This document shows positions 1-8,808 of a DNA stretch of 44,106 nt, one piece after another (the stretch's first letter is position 1; every line of letters begins with the position of its first letter). Location of the stretch: assembly GCA_003133565.1 (NCBI GenBank), contig PKYB01000035.1:1-44106 (forward strand). The letters run 5' to 3'. This DNA comes from Solirubrobacterales bacterium. GTDB lineage: Bacteria; Actinomycetota; Thermoleophilia; Solirubrobacterales; Solirubrobacteraceae. Below the pieces are notes generated by a model that did no database searches, had not been told where the DNA came from, and saw only the letters and a program-made list of their open reading frames with translations. The translations under genes were made by a program, and so were the position numbers.

Positions 1-47
1 ACTCAGCGCTCACGGCGCCACCGTAGCAGCGAGAAAGGACGGTCTGT

Positions 48-66
48 GCCGGGTGTTTTGCCCGGC
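48..66 (-). terminator. possible hairpin downstream of the first arylsulfotransferase gene
   Basis: A perfect 6-bp inverted repeat (GCCGGG/CCCGGC) with a 7-base loop lies about 20 bases past the stop codon of the minus-strand ASST gene. No T-run follows it on that strand, so it is not a classical intrinsic terminator and may only be a stabilising 3' hairpin. Bases 1-88 hold no gene I can support. Confidence 0.25.
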
Positions 67-88
67 GAGCCTGCGATGGGACGGCGAC

Positions 89-1630
89 CTAGAGGCTGAG
101 TGTGGCTGACTGACCAAGCGTGCGACCGGCCGCATCCAGACCGCGGACCACGAGCCGACGCGGCGACCCATCGACACGCATCGCCGTCTCAAACCCGCTG
201 CGCGCAAACGTCCCCAACGACTTCAGCGCACCACTCCCCCCACCCCCAAGCACAAGCCAACGCACAACCCGCGTATCACCATTCCAACTGACCCACAGCT
301 CAGTCCCCGAAGCACCATCACGCTTCGCCACAACACTCGGACTCCCCTCCCCCGTCGCACTCCAAGGAATACGAAACGCGCGGTAGCCCTGATAGCCGGC
401 GCCCAGACGCGCGTCGAAGAGCAGCTCCCCGGACGCCGAGAACTCCGAGACGAAAGGCTCGGCTCCCCACCCGACGAAGACGTTCCCGTTCGCCAACAGC
501 TGGACGTTGCCCTTGCTTGCGGCCTGCAGCGGTACGGGATGCAGGTATTGGCTTTGCAGGCTCGCCGTCATCGCCTGCTCATCGACTACGAGCACGATCC
601 CGCGCGTCGGCGTGTCACCGACGAAGGGCGCACCCTCGTTGTCGAAGATCGTGATCACGCCGCCGGGGTGGCTGCGGGCGTCGTGCTGCCAAGCGAACAC
701 CGCACCGGTACCCAGTTCGAAATCACTCCGCTTTCCGCCGAGTCGCCAGATGATCTCGCCCGACTTGCGGTCGATCTTGTAGATGGTGTGGGTGTTACGC
801 GAGGAGACGAACAGGCTGTTCTCGTCGGCGACGTCGACATCAATCGAGTTGAGGTGGACGTAGTCCCAGCGTTTGCCCACCGGCCAGTAGGACTCGGCCA
901 ACGCGATGTGATCGAGGCTGTGCCATTCGAGCAGCACGCGCCCGCTGGCGAGATCGACCTCTTGGAAGATCGCGTCCTGGATCGTGCCGTTTCGCGAACC
1001 GCCGACCGAGCTCAGATCAGCGTTCCTAATGGCGTAGGCGGTGAATAGCGCCGTCCCACGCGAGGTGAGCAGGAACTCGTGCAGGTCGCCGTTCAATCCG
1101 TTGCCGGCTTGCACGCGCTTGATCGGTTCGTAGGCACCGTTCGCGATGACGTAGCTGCCTACGCCGTGGCCCAGCTCGATCTTTCCCTCCCACCAGGTGA
1201 GTGCCGGTCGTCCTTGGTAGGTCTGCACGCGGAAGTTGTCCGTCTCGAGACCATTGAGCGGCTGCTCCCAGACCGGCGAGCCCGAGCCGTCGACGATGAC
1301 AGCGCCCTTTTGTCCGTGCTTGCCGCCGTAGGGAGCGAGAAAGATCAGGCCGGAGGCCGTCGTGCCGGTGTCCACGTCGACCGCAAGGCCGGGGATCCGC
1401 AAGTCCGGCCGCGAGTGGAACGCCGGCGTGCGGGCTGCCGGAATCCCGTTGATGGCGTTGGCCGCGGCCGACGACGCACCTGCCGCCGACCCGTCGATCA
1501 GGCTCCTGCCGGCGCCGGCGATCGCGAGCGCGCCGAGCATCGAGCCGCCGCCCACCAAGAGCTGGCGTCGGGTCAGAAATGAGCCAGATTCGGGTGGACG
1601 AGAGCCTGAGTCTGGCCTGGTCGCCGGCAA
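89..1630 (-). CDS. Tat-exported arylsulfotransferase (ASST) family protein
   Basis: A 513-residue protein of the arylsulfotransferase family (Arylsulfotran_2-like), whose known members move a sulfate group from a phenolic sulfate ester to another phenol without PAPS, outside the cytoplasmic membrane. The N-terminus has a twin-arginine signal (TRRQLLVGG near residue 20, then a hydrophobic stretch and small residues), so export should be by Tat. Positions matching the ASST active-site histidines and arginine are visible: H184 (DLHEF), H259 (VHLNSID), R278 (SSRNT) and H316 (WQHD). Two further ASST proteins follow at 1797 and 4020. The start is TTG at 1630, because an in-frame stop lies just upstream and the next Met (residue 31) would destroy the Tat signal. 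No clear Shine-Dalgarno is seen. The substrate is unknown; family confidence is high. Confidence 0.85.
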   Translation of the reverse strand: MPATRPDSGSRPPESGSFLTRRQLLVGGGSMLGALAIAGAGRSLIDGSAAGASSAAANAINGIPAARTPAFHSRPDLRIPGLAVDVDTGTTASGLIFLAPYGGKHGQKGAVIVDGSGSPVWEQPLNGLETDNFRVQTYQGRPALTWWEGKIELGHGVGSYVIANGAYEPIKRVQAGNGLNGDLHEFLLTSRGTALFTAYAIRNADLSSVGGSRNGTIQDAIFQEVDLASGRVLLEWHSLDHIALAESYWPVGKRWDYVHLNSIDVDVADENSLFVSSRNTHTIYKIDRKSGEIIWRLGGKRSDFELGTGAVFAWQHDARSHPGGVITIFDNEGAPFVGDTPTRGIVLVVDEQAMTASLQSQYLHPVPLQAASKGNVQLLANGNVFVGWGAEPFVSEFSASGELLFDARLGAGYQGYRAFRIPWSATGEGSPSVVAKRDGASGTELWVSWNGDTRVVRWLVLGGGGSGALKSLGTFARSGFETAMRVDGSPRRLVVRGLDAAGRTLGQSATLSL

Positions 1631-1796
1631 GCCACGAGGCTAGCCGCGCCACTTAAAGGCGCCCTGAAGAGCGAGAGAAACGCGGCTGACGCCCGATCCG
1701 TCTAGGAGCAGCTAGGCTGCCTACCGGGGTGATCGACGCCAGCTGCGAGGTTCAGTTGGCGTGGCCAGAGTGCGACGACAGACGAGAGAACGAGCG

Positions 1797-3779
1797 ATGC
1801 CAGCCCCCAGCACGAGAGCCGGAGCACCCACCTTCAGAGCGCTCCGCCGCCATTCCCGCGCACTCGCCTGCGCTCTCGCGGTGGCGGTCAGCGGGCTAGC
1901 GATCGCAGGCTATGGCTCCGCTGGGAGCGACGCGCGCAGTACCTCGCTCTCACACGCTGCGAAGGCGTCCGCAGCCGTTGCGCCCTCGTGTTTGCCGGCG
2001 ACGCTCAACCACAGCGCCAAGCTGGCAGGGGTTGACGTCGATGTCTCGCCGGCGCCGGGAACGGACACTGCAGATCCACACACGCAGATCAGCTTCCTCG
2101 GCGTGCCGGTCGCCGAGATCCACGATGTCTCCGTCGTCGGTCGGCGCAGCGGCCAGCACCACGGCCGGCTGCTCGGCTACTCACAGGGCGATGGCGCGAG
2201 CTTCGTCCCTGAGACACCTTTCACACCGGGCGAGCAGGTCGTGGTCCATGCGGTGATCGGCACAACCGACGGCGGTACGCGTGTCGTTTTCGGCTTTGGT
2301 GTCGATACCCCGTTTTCGACAGTGGGCCAGGGGGAGTACGCGAACCCGCAGGCAGCACCCAGCGACTATCAGACATTCGAGACCCTGCCCGGCGTCCAAG
2401 CGCCGATCCTCACGGTTACCGACCCCGACCACGATCGATCGGCGGGCGACATCTTCACGACCAACGGGCCCGGGGCGGGGCATTACGGGCCGTTGATCTA
2501 TACGCCGCAGGGCCGGCTCGTCTGGTTTGACCAACTATCGGGTGGAGTAGCCGCGGAAGATCTGAACGTGCAGAGCTACGAAGGCCAGCGCGACCTGACC
2601 CTCTGGGAGGGCAATGTGCTTGTCCTGGGCTTCGGGCAGGGTGAAGACATCGTCATGAACTCGCACTACCAGGCCGTCGCCACGGTCAAGGGCGGCGACG
2701 GGTTGAGCGCGGACCTGCACGACTTTCAGATTGCTCCGCACGACCTCGCCTACATCACTGCCTATAACCCGATTCGCTGCGACCTCTCCTCACAGGGGGG
2801 CCCGCGCGACGGCGTGATCCTCGACCCGGTGGTGGAGGAGATCGACATGAAGACCGGGCTCGTGCGCTGGGAGTGGCACAGCCTGGATCACGTCGCTGTC
2901 GGCGAGTCCGAAACCTCGCCGCCGAGCGTGAGTGCGTGGGACTGGTTTCACCTCAACTCGATCGATCCCGAACCCAACGGCGACATCTTCATCTCGGCGC
3001 GCAACACCTGGGCCGACTATCAGATCCAGAGCGGCACCGGGAACATCCTCTGGCGCCTCGGTGGTCTCAAGAGCTCCTTCAAGATGGGGCCGGGAACGCA
3101 AACGGCATGGCAACACGACGGCCGCATACTTCCCGACGGGGAGGTCACCCTTTTTGACGACGGCTCGAACCCGCCCGTGCACTCCCAGTCTCGCGCCTTG
3201 CGGATCGCGCTCGACGTCCAGACCCACCAAGCCCGTCTGGTCTCGGCCTATACGCACGCCAACCCGCCACTGCTCGCCGCAAGCCAGGGGAACATGCAGA
3301 CCTTGCCGGGCGGGAACACGCTCGTGGGCTACGGTGGAGTGCCCGAGATCAGCGAGTACGCCGCCGACGGCAGGCTCCTATTCGACGCCCACCTTTCATA
3401 CGACTTGACGTTCTACCGTGCCTTCCGCTTCCCCTGGAGCGGACGCCCGCTGAGCCCACCGACCGCGACCGCCAACCTCAACAACACCGACGAAGAGACG
3501 ATCGTGCACATGAGCTGGAACGGCGCCACCGAGGTCGCCGCCTGGCGTGTGCTCGCCGGCAAGCGCCCAGCATCGCTCGCACCGCAAGCGACGATTCCGA
3601 CCGCCGGCTTTGAAAGCTCAACGATCCTGCCCAAGACCTTCGGCGACATGGCCCTCAAGCAGTACGGCTACGTGGCGGTCCAGGCGCTCGACGCCGCCGG
3701 CCACGTGCTGGGGACTTCGCACGCAGAACCGGTCAGGAGCTACGACGCCCTGCTGCCGACCGCGCAGCGCTCAGCGTGA
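1797..3779 (+). CDS. secreted arylsulfotransferase family protein with extra N-terminal domain
   Basis: A 660-residue ASST-type protein, divergent from the previous gene across about 165 bases. Residues 10-45 form a basic region plus hydrophobic signal sequence. Residues about 70-190 form a beta-rich module (Ig/Big-like by appearance) that the first ASST lacks. The catalytic-type domain follows, with H308 (DLHDF), H385 (FHLNSID), R402 (SARNT) and H440 (WQHD), the same set seen in the other two ASST proteins here. ATG 1797 is preferred; an in-frame GTG at 1761 would add 12 residues ahead of the signal. The gene ends only 9 bases from the convergent lipoprotein gene. It probably acts at the cell surface on an unknown sulfate donor/acceptor pair. 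Confidence 0.83.
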   Translation: MPAPSTRAGAPTFRALRRHSRALACALAVAVSGLAIAGYGSAGSDARSTSLSHAAKASAAVAPSCLPATLNHSAKLAGVDVDVSPAPGTDTADPHTQISFLGVPVAEIHDVSVVGRRSGQHHGRLLGYSQGDGASFVPETPFTPGEQVVVHAVIGTTDGGTRVVFGFGVDTPFSTVGQGEYANPQAAPSDYQTFETLPGVQAPILTVTDPDHDRSAGDIFTTNGPGAGHYGPLIYTPQGRLVWFDQLSGGVAAEDLNVQSYEGQRDLTLWEGNVLVLGFGQGEDIVMNSHYQAVATVKGGDGLSADLHDFQIAPHDLAYITAYNPIRCDLSSQGGPRDGVILDPVVEEIDMKTGLVRWEWHSLDHVAVGESETSPPSVSAWDWFHLNSIDPEPNGDIFISARNTWADYQIQSGTGNILWRLGGLKSSFKMGPGTQTAWQHDGRILPDGEVTLFDDGSNPPVHSQSRALRIALDVQTHQARLVSAYTHANPPLLAASQGNMQTLPGGNTLVGYGGVPEISEYAADGRLLFDAHLSYDLTFYRAFRFPWSGRPLSPPTATANLNNTDEETIVHMSWNGATEVAAWRVLAGKRPASLAPQATIPTAGFESSTILPKTFGDMALKQYGYVAVQALDAAGHVLGTSHAEPVRSYDALLPTAQRSA

Positions 3780-3788
3780 GGACGATGT

Positions 3789-3962
3789 CTAGTAGCCCGG
3801 CGCTTTGGAGGTCGGCTTCTTCTTGTGTGTGCTTGTGCTCGTGCTGGTCTTGCTCTTGTTGGAGCCGCTTGGGGTCTTACCGCCGCCGCAGCCGGCCAGC
3901 GCCACAGCCACCGCCGTGGCAGCCAGCAGGCATCGCGTGGCGGCCCATAGCGTTCGATTCAT
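3789..3962 (-). CDS. very small Ser/Thr/Lys-rich lipoprotein
   Basis: A 57-residue protein with a lipoprotein signal: MNRT, a hydrophobic stretch, and the lipobox LAGC with Cys25 as the lipidated residue. The mature part is only about 33 residues, hydrophilic and rich in Ser, Thr and Lys (SKTSTSTSTHKKK). ATG 3962 is chosen over the longer reading to 4061 because it gives a proper signal peptide and follows a good ribosome site (AGGAG about 10 bases upstream). It lies between two ASST genes, convergent with the one on the left and divergent from the MFS-ASST fusion on the right. No family recognised. The short charged tail could contact cell-wall polymer or a partner protein, but that is a guess. 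Confidence 0.6.
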   Translation of the reverse strand: MNRTLWAATRCLLAATAVAVALAGCGGGKTPSGSNKSKTSTSTSTHKKKPTSKAPGY

Positions 3963-4019
3963 CGGCTGGACTCCTGTGTTCGCGCGAGGGCCACTCGACC
4001 GAATGATCGCATCAGCACG

Positions 4020-6986
4020 ATGACCGAGGTAGCGGCAAGCCCAAAGGCCAACGAGTCGCATCCGTTCGGGCGCCGGCTGGGCTCGCGCTCGGGCTGGCTA
4101 CTGGCGGTCTGCTGCGTCGCCCAGTTCATGGTCATCCTCGACCTGAGCATCGTCAACGTGGCGCTGCCATCGATCCAGTCGAGCCTTGGCTTCTCGGCGC
4201 CCGATCTGCAGTGGGTGGTCGACGCGTATGCGATTACCTTCGCCGGCTTTCTGCTGTTCGGAGGGCGCGCGGCAGATCACTTCGGGCAGCGGCGGATGAT
4301 CGTCGCGGCTCTCATCCTGTTCGGGCTCGCCTCGCTGGCCGGCGGTGCCGCACCGGATCGTGGACTGCTGATCGGCGCCCGCGCGGCGCAGGGCTTTGCG
4401 GGCGCCCTGATGGCGGCGTCGTCGCTGGCGATCATCACATCGTCGTTTCCGCCGGGGCCCAAGCTCCATCGTGCGATCGGCACCTGGGCGGCGATGAACG
4501 GGCTTGGCGGCGCGGCGGGGGTCTTGTTCGGCGGGATCATCACCCAAGAGCTCAGCTGGCGCTGGATCCTGCTGATCAACCCTCCGATCGCGATCGGAGC
4601 CGCCGCCGTGGCATACGTGGTCGTCGCCGAGCACCGGCGCGCGAAAGCGCACGCGAGCTTTGACATCGCCGGCGCCCTGACATTGACCCTCGGTCAGATG
4701 GTGCTCGTCTACGGGGTCGTCGAAACGGGCCTTGCTGGGTGGGACACCGTCAAAGCACTGGGCCCAATCATCCTCGGCCTAGTCCTACTCGTGGCCTTCG
4801 TCGTGATCGAGACGCGGCTTGCCAGCGCACCGCTGATCCCTTTCAAGGAGCTGACCAAGCCGCTCCAGATCGCCAACAACATCGTGCTGCTCTTCAGCGC
4901 GTCACTGTTCCCGATGTGGTTTGTCAGCTCGCTCTACCTGCAGCAGGTGCTGGGGCTGTCGCCGCTCGATACCGGCCTCATCTTCCTGCCGATGACCTTG
5001 ATGATCGTGCTCGTTGCCTCGCGTGCCGGCAAGCTCGTGAGCCGCTTCGGCGTGCGTGCCGTGCTCGGCGGCGGGCTGATCATGTTGACCACCGGCATGT
5101 TGCTGCTCGCTCGGATCGGCGCGAGCGGCAGCGGCGTCGTCTACGTGATGATCCCGGGCCTGCTCACCGCGGCGGGGATCGCAATGTCGATCGTGCCGTC
5201 AACCATCGCCGCCACGCAGGGCGCCAAGGAGGGACAGGCAGGACTGGCGTCGGGCCTTGTCAACACGTCGCGTCAGATCGGTGGCGGGCTCGGGCTAGCG
5301 GTTCTGATCACGTTGGCGACGCAGCGCAGCAGCCACCTGATCGGCACCGGCGTTCAAGTGCCGCAGGCACTGACCGACGGGTTCCGCCTGGCCTACCTGA
5401 TCGGCGCCGGCCTGGCCGGGTCGGCCGCGGTGGTCACCTTCTTCGCCATGCCCAAGCCGTCCGCTCCGACGGGCGCGATGGCGCGACGGCTGGTCGCGGT
5501 ACTGGCTGTGCTGCTGGCGGCCTTCGTCGCGCTGGACGTGTCGTTCGCAAACTCTCGCGGAGCACCGGTGGGCGCCTATGTCACGACCGGCGCTGACGGC
5601 TTCGTCAGCACACCGTCGCTACAGCCGCCGACGCTACAAACCGACCAGACCGCGCCGGCCAGCCAGCTGGCTCCGGGCTACATCTTCACCGCGAGCTTCT
5701 ACGACCTGAGCTATCCCCCGATGGTTGGCCAGAGCGGTCCGCTGATCCTCAACAACAGCCTGCAGCCCGTCTGGTTTCACCCCGTGCCAGTGAAGCTCGT
5801 TGCGGCAAATCTCAGCCTGCAGACCTATCAAGGCAAGCCGGCGCTCGCCTGGTGGCAGGGCGTCGTAACGAACACCGGCGCGACGGAAAGCGGCGAGGAC
5901 GTGGTGGTCAATCAGCACTACCAGACCGTCGCAACGCTGAGGGCAAAGGACGGCTGGACGATCACCCTGCACGCGCTCGTGATCAGCGGCGATGACGCAT
6001 GGGTGACGGTGAACAAGAACCTCCCGAGGAACCTCTCGAAATACGGCGGCGCCTACAACGGAGCGCTGATCGACTCGGCCGTGCAGGAGTACAACCTCAA
6101 GACCGGCAAGCTGCTGCGCAGCTGGGACGCACTCGATCACATTCCGCTCGGCGATTCCTACGCCACGCTGCCGACGAACGGGTTCCCGTGGGACGCCTAC
6201 CACGTCAACTCGCTCGAGCTGACTGGCAACGGCACTTTCCTCGTCTCGATGCGTGACACCTGGGCTGCTTATCTCGTCAACATCAACACCGGCAAGATCG
6301 AGTGGACGCTTGGCGGCAAGCATTCGAGCTTCAAGTTCGGCGGGGACGCGGCCTTCCAATGGCAACATGACGTCACGCTGCAGCCCAACTCGACCGTCAC
6401 GATGTTTGACGATCACTGCTGCCAGCTGACCGGAGGCGGCACATACGTACCGGCGACTGGACCCTCGCGCGGACTCGCGCTCAAGCTCAACCCGCAGACG
6501 CACACCGCGACACTCCTAGCTCAGTACGGCGCCAGCCGCGACCTCAACTCTGACTACATGGGTGACATACAGCCGCTGTCGAACGGAAATGTTTTCGTCG
6601 GTTGGGGATCGCAGCCCTACCTCTCCGAGTACAGCCCCTCGGGCAAGCTGCTGCTCGATGGCTACTTCCCGGGATCGGACCTCAGCTACCGGGCGATGCT
6701 CGAGCCGTGGGTCGGCCTGCCGCTAACGCCGCCAGTGGGCGCCGCTCGCACAGCAGCTGGCAAGACGACGGTCTACGCGAGCTGGAACGGCGCCACTCGG
6801 CTCGCGTCCTGGAGAGTCCTCGCCGGACCGAGCGCGAGCAAGCTGAGCGTCGTGAAGACCGCCGAGAGGTCGGGGTTCGAGACGACGATCCCACTCGCCG
6901 AGGATTACAAGACCTTCGAAGTCGAGGCGCTCGCTGCCAGCGGCCAGGTCGTCGGGAAGTCCGCGCCATTTACATCGCGGGGCTGA
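4020..6986 (+). CDS. MFS exporter (DHA2, 14 TM) fused to an extracytoplasmic arylsulfotransferase domain
   Basis: A 988-residue single ORF with two complete modules. Residues about 20-480 are a DHA2/EmrB-QacA drug:H+ antiporter-type MFS protein, with the first-helix motif VMVILDLSIVNVALPSIQ-like and the loop motif GRAADHFGQRR. A further hydrophobic helix at about 489-506 (MARRLVAVLAVLLAAF) then leads into an ASST domain from about 540 to the end. That domain keeps H651 (TLHAL), H728 (YHVNSLEL), R745 (SMRDT) and H783 (WQHD). Fourteen helices would leave the C-terminus in the cytoplasm, so the fifteenth helix would put the ASST domain outside, as ASST chemistry needs. Internal Met487 could start a separate signal-anchored ASST, but no ribosome site precedes it. 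The layout suggests that export of an aryl sulfate and use of its sulfate are coupled (inference). Confidence 0.85.
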   Translation: MTEVAASPKANESHPFGRRLGSRSGWLLAVCCVAQFMVILDLSIVNVALPSIQSSLGFSAPDLQWVVDAYAITFAGFLLFGGRAADHFGQRRMIVAALILFGLASLAGGAAPDRGLLIGARAAQGFAGALMAASSLAIITSSFPPGPKLHRAIGTWAAMNGLGGAAGVLFGGIITQELSWRWILLINPPIAIGAAAVAYVVVAEHRRAKAHASFDIAGALTLTLGQMVLVYGVVETGLAGWDTVKALGPIILGLVLLVAFVVIETRLASAPLIPFKELTKPLQIANNIVLLFSASLFPMWFVSSLYLQQVLGLSPLDTGLIFLPMTLMIVLVASRAGKLVSRFGVRAVLGGGLIMLTTGMLLLARIGASGSGVVYVMIPGLLTAAGIAMSIVPSTIAATQGAKEGQAGLASGLVNTSRQIGGGLGLAVLITLATQRSSHLIGTGVQVPQALTDGFRLAYLIGAGLAGSAAVVTFFAMPKPSAPTGAMARRLVAVLAVLLAAFVALDVSFANSRGAPVGAYVTTGADGFVSTPSLQPPTLQTDQTAPASQLAPGYIFTASFYDLSYPPMVGQSGPLILNNSLQPVWFHPVPVKLVAANLSLQTYQGKPALAWWQGVVTNTGATESGEDVVVNQHYQTVATLRAKDGWTITLHALVISGDDAWVTVNKNLPRNLSKYGGAYNGALIDSAVQEYNLKTGKLLRSWDALDHIPLGDSYATLPTNGFPWDAYHVNSLELTGNGTFLVSMRDTWAAYLVNINTGKIEWTLGGKHSSFKFGGDAAFQWQHDVTLQPNSTVTMFDDHCCQLTGGGTYVPATGPSRGLALKLNPQTHTATLLAQYGASRDLNSDYMGDIQPLSNGNVFVGWGSQPYLSEYSPSGKLLLDGYFPGSDLSYRAMLEPWVGLPLTPPVGAARTAAGKTTVYASWNGATRLASWRVLAGPSASKLSVVKTAERSGFETTIPLAEDYKTFEVEALAASGQVVGKSAPFTSRG

Positions 6987-7094
6987 AGTGGGGGCAGTTG
7001 CGACCGTTTCCGGTGGTGCGCTTCGGCGCCAACGCCGACTTCTCACGGCGAGACGCGCTCGCGCTTCTTTGTCCGGCTGGCTGGCTATGTTGCT

Positions 7095-7128
7095 CCAGGG
7101 CAACACCCAGGGCAACACCCAGGGCAAC
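7095..7128. repeat. three tandem 12-bp repeats upstream of cysC
   Basis: The unit CAGGGCAACACC occurs as three head-to-tail copies with exact 12-base period (CAGGGCAAC at 7096, 7108 and 7120; the last copy diverges at its end). It sits in the 280-base gap between the MFS-ASST fusion and the APS kinase. It could be an operator array or a slippage product. Confidence 0.75.
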
Positions 7129-7130
7129 CA

Positions 7131-7172
7131 TTGGCGAAGTTTAATCGCTTCTTAACCTGGCCTAACATTATG
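7131..7172 (+). promoter_or_regulatory. AT-rich candidate promoter of cysC
   Basis: A short AT-rich island stands out in GC-rich surroundings. TTAATC (7141) and TAACAT (7163) are 16 bases apart and could be weak -35/-10 elements, about 100 bases before the cysC start. This is position and composition only. Confidence 0.3.
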
Positions 7173-7266
7173 CTTGCATGCCGCAGCGCAAGTGGGCACG
7201 CCCGGCACGCAACGCGCGCATGAATATGCCCATAGACGACCTCAACAAGGTTGGATACCTTTAACC

Positions 7267-7926
7267 ATGGCCCAGGTTCGGCTTGAGGATCTGACATCTG
7301 CGACCGCTGCAACGCTGAGGCCGGTGCCTGCGGGCGCGCACAATGTGTCCTGGCACGATGGCAACGTCGATCGCCTCGCGCGTTGGGCAAGGGTCAATCA
7401 GCGTGGGGCGACCGTCTGGTTCACCGGGCTGTCGGGGGCCGGAAAGTCGACGATCGCATCGGCGGTCGAAGAGGAGTTGCTCGAGGCCCAACGCTGGGCC
7501 TATCGGCTCGACGGCGACAACCTGCGTCACGGCGTCTGCAGCGACCTCGGCTTCAGCCGCGGCGACCGTGCTGAGAACGCGCGTCGCGTCGCCGAGCTCG
7601 CGGTGCTCTTTGCCGATGCTGGCTCCGTCGCGCTGGTCTGTCTGGTTTCTCCCTACGCCGCCGACCGCCAGCACGCTCGCGAACTCCATGAAGAAGCGGG
7701 CCTGGACTTCGTCGAGGTGTTCGTGAACACGAGCCTCGCCGAGTGTGCGCGGCGCGACGTGAAGGGCCTGTATGCGCAGGCCTTTCAGGGCGCGCTCCCC
7801 AACCTCACCGGCGTAGGCGCTCCTTACGAGCAGCCGCTCCATCCCGAGATCGAGCTGACCGAAGCGCTCGACGTCGCCGCCGCCGCCGCGTGTGTTCTCG
7901 AAGCGCTGCCGGCCCTGCCCGCCTGA
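7267..7926 (+). CDS. cysC: adenylylsulfate (APS) kinase
   Basis: A 219-residue APS kinase, which phosphorylates APS with ATP to give PAPS, the sulfate donor for cytoplasmic sulfotransferases. The P-loop is GLSGAGKST at residues 54-62, followed by the typical YRLDGDNLRHG (APS-binding) segment, NARRVAELA and the FVNTSLAECARRDVKGLY region. ATG 7267 is preferred; an upstream in-frame GTG/ATG-type start at 7174 would add 31 residues that do not resemble the family. No ATP sulfurylase or PAPS reductase gene is next to it. Instead two PAPS-type sulfotransferases follow, so the likely job here is PAPS supply for sulfation rather than for sulfate reduction. The family assignment is secure. Confidence 0.93.
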   Translation: MAQVRLEDLTSATAATLRPVPAGAHNVSWHDGNVDRLARWARVNQRGATVWFTGLSGAGKSTIASAVEEELLEAQRWAYRLDGDNLRHGVCSDLGFSRGDRAENARRVAELAVLFADAGSVALVCLVSPYAADRQHARELHEEAGLDFVEVFVNTSLAECARRDVKGLYAQAFQGALPNLTGVGAPYEQPLHPEIELTEALDVAAAAACVLEALPALPA

Positions 7927-7979
7927 GCGCCCGTCGCTCGCGGCAAACAGACCTCTTACTCGTCGCCGCCGCCGTTGCC

Positions 7980-8681
7980 CTAAGTCGCGGCCGAGGTGCG
8001 CGCCTCCTGCCAGGCGCTCAGGGCTCCGATCGCGCCGGCTGCGACGCGGTTAATGAAGGTCTCGCGATCGTTTACGTGAGGAAGCGGTTCATCCGGGACC
8101 GCAACGCCGAGAAACGCGCAGAGTGGCTCCCATCCCTCGGTCACGTCCCAAACGAGCAGACGCTCAGCTGGCACAACGCGCTTGACGGCCTCCTCATGAC
8201 CCTGCATCGCCACGATCATCTCCTCCGGCGTCGCGTTTGCCCCGGCGAACGTACCGCGCTCGGTCCAGAACATGCGATCCACGAGGCGCAGGTAGCGCTC
8301 CCAGCGGGGGTCGACCGCTGCGCGCGCTGCGGAGAGGTGGCGGATCAGCGAGCCGCCGAAGCACATGTTCCAGATCGTCTCGCGAAAGCTGGCCTCCCAG
8401 CGTTCCGGATCGCGGACGCTGAGCACAACCTTGGCCTGCGGATAGGCGTCAACGAGCTCGGCATAGAAGAAGCCGGCGGGCCAATCGGCTGTCGACTCGT
8501 AGCCGCCGAGGATCTCCTCCCAGGGGTTTTGCCCGTCGAGCGCGCGCTCCCACTGCTCGACGCGATTGAGGTCCGCCAGCACATCGACCCAGTGGTAGCA
8601 GGGACCAAGGCCAAGCATCTCGAACGCCAGCTTCTGTGTCAGCGTGCCGGTGCGTGGCAGACCTGCTCCGATCAGCTGCAT
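7980..8681 (-). CDS. PAPS-dependent sulfotransferase family protein
   Basis: A 233-residue cytoplasmic sulfotransferase (Sulfotransfer_4-like). The 5'-phosphosulfate-binding loop is near the N-terminus (GAGLPRTGT, residues 5-13), and the 3'-phosphate motif is seen in VVLSVRDPERWEASF. The C-terminal block RLLVWDVTEGWEPLCAFLGV is almost the same as in the sulfotransferase half of the neighbouring fusion protein, so the two are paralogues placed divergently. ATG 8681 is chosen because GAAGGAG lies just upstream; a longer reading to 8786 adds an unlikely leader. It converges with cysC, which would supply PAPS. The acceptor is unknown; a small phenolic, polyketide or lipid product is possible. Confidence 0.88.
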   Translation of the reverse strand: MQLIGAGLPRTGTLTQKLAFEMLGLGPCYHWVDVLADLNRVEQWERALDGQNPWEEILGGYESTADWPAGFFYAELVDAYPQAKVVLSVRDPERWEASFRETIWNMCFGGSLIRHLSAARAAVDPRWERYLRLVDRMFWTERGTFAGANATPEEMIVAMQGHEEAVKRVVPAERLLVWDVTEGWEPLCAFLGVAVPDEPLPHVNDRETFINRVAAGAIGALSAWQEARTSAAT

Positions 8682-8808
8682 TGCGAGTCTCCTTCGGGGA
8701 TGTACAGCAAGCCTTGGTGGGGCCGCAGGGCGAGAAGCTTGACAGAGCGGCAGCGCACAAGCCGCGAAGCGGCGCGCGGTGTCCACGATCGTCGGTATTG
8801 TTACGCAC

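Noticed and set aside
5478-6986. Separate ASST gene starting at Met487 inside the MFS-ASST ORF
   Set aside because: There is no stop, frameshift or ribosome site at the junction, so one fused protein is the simpler reading; it is kept as an alternative in the entry.
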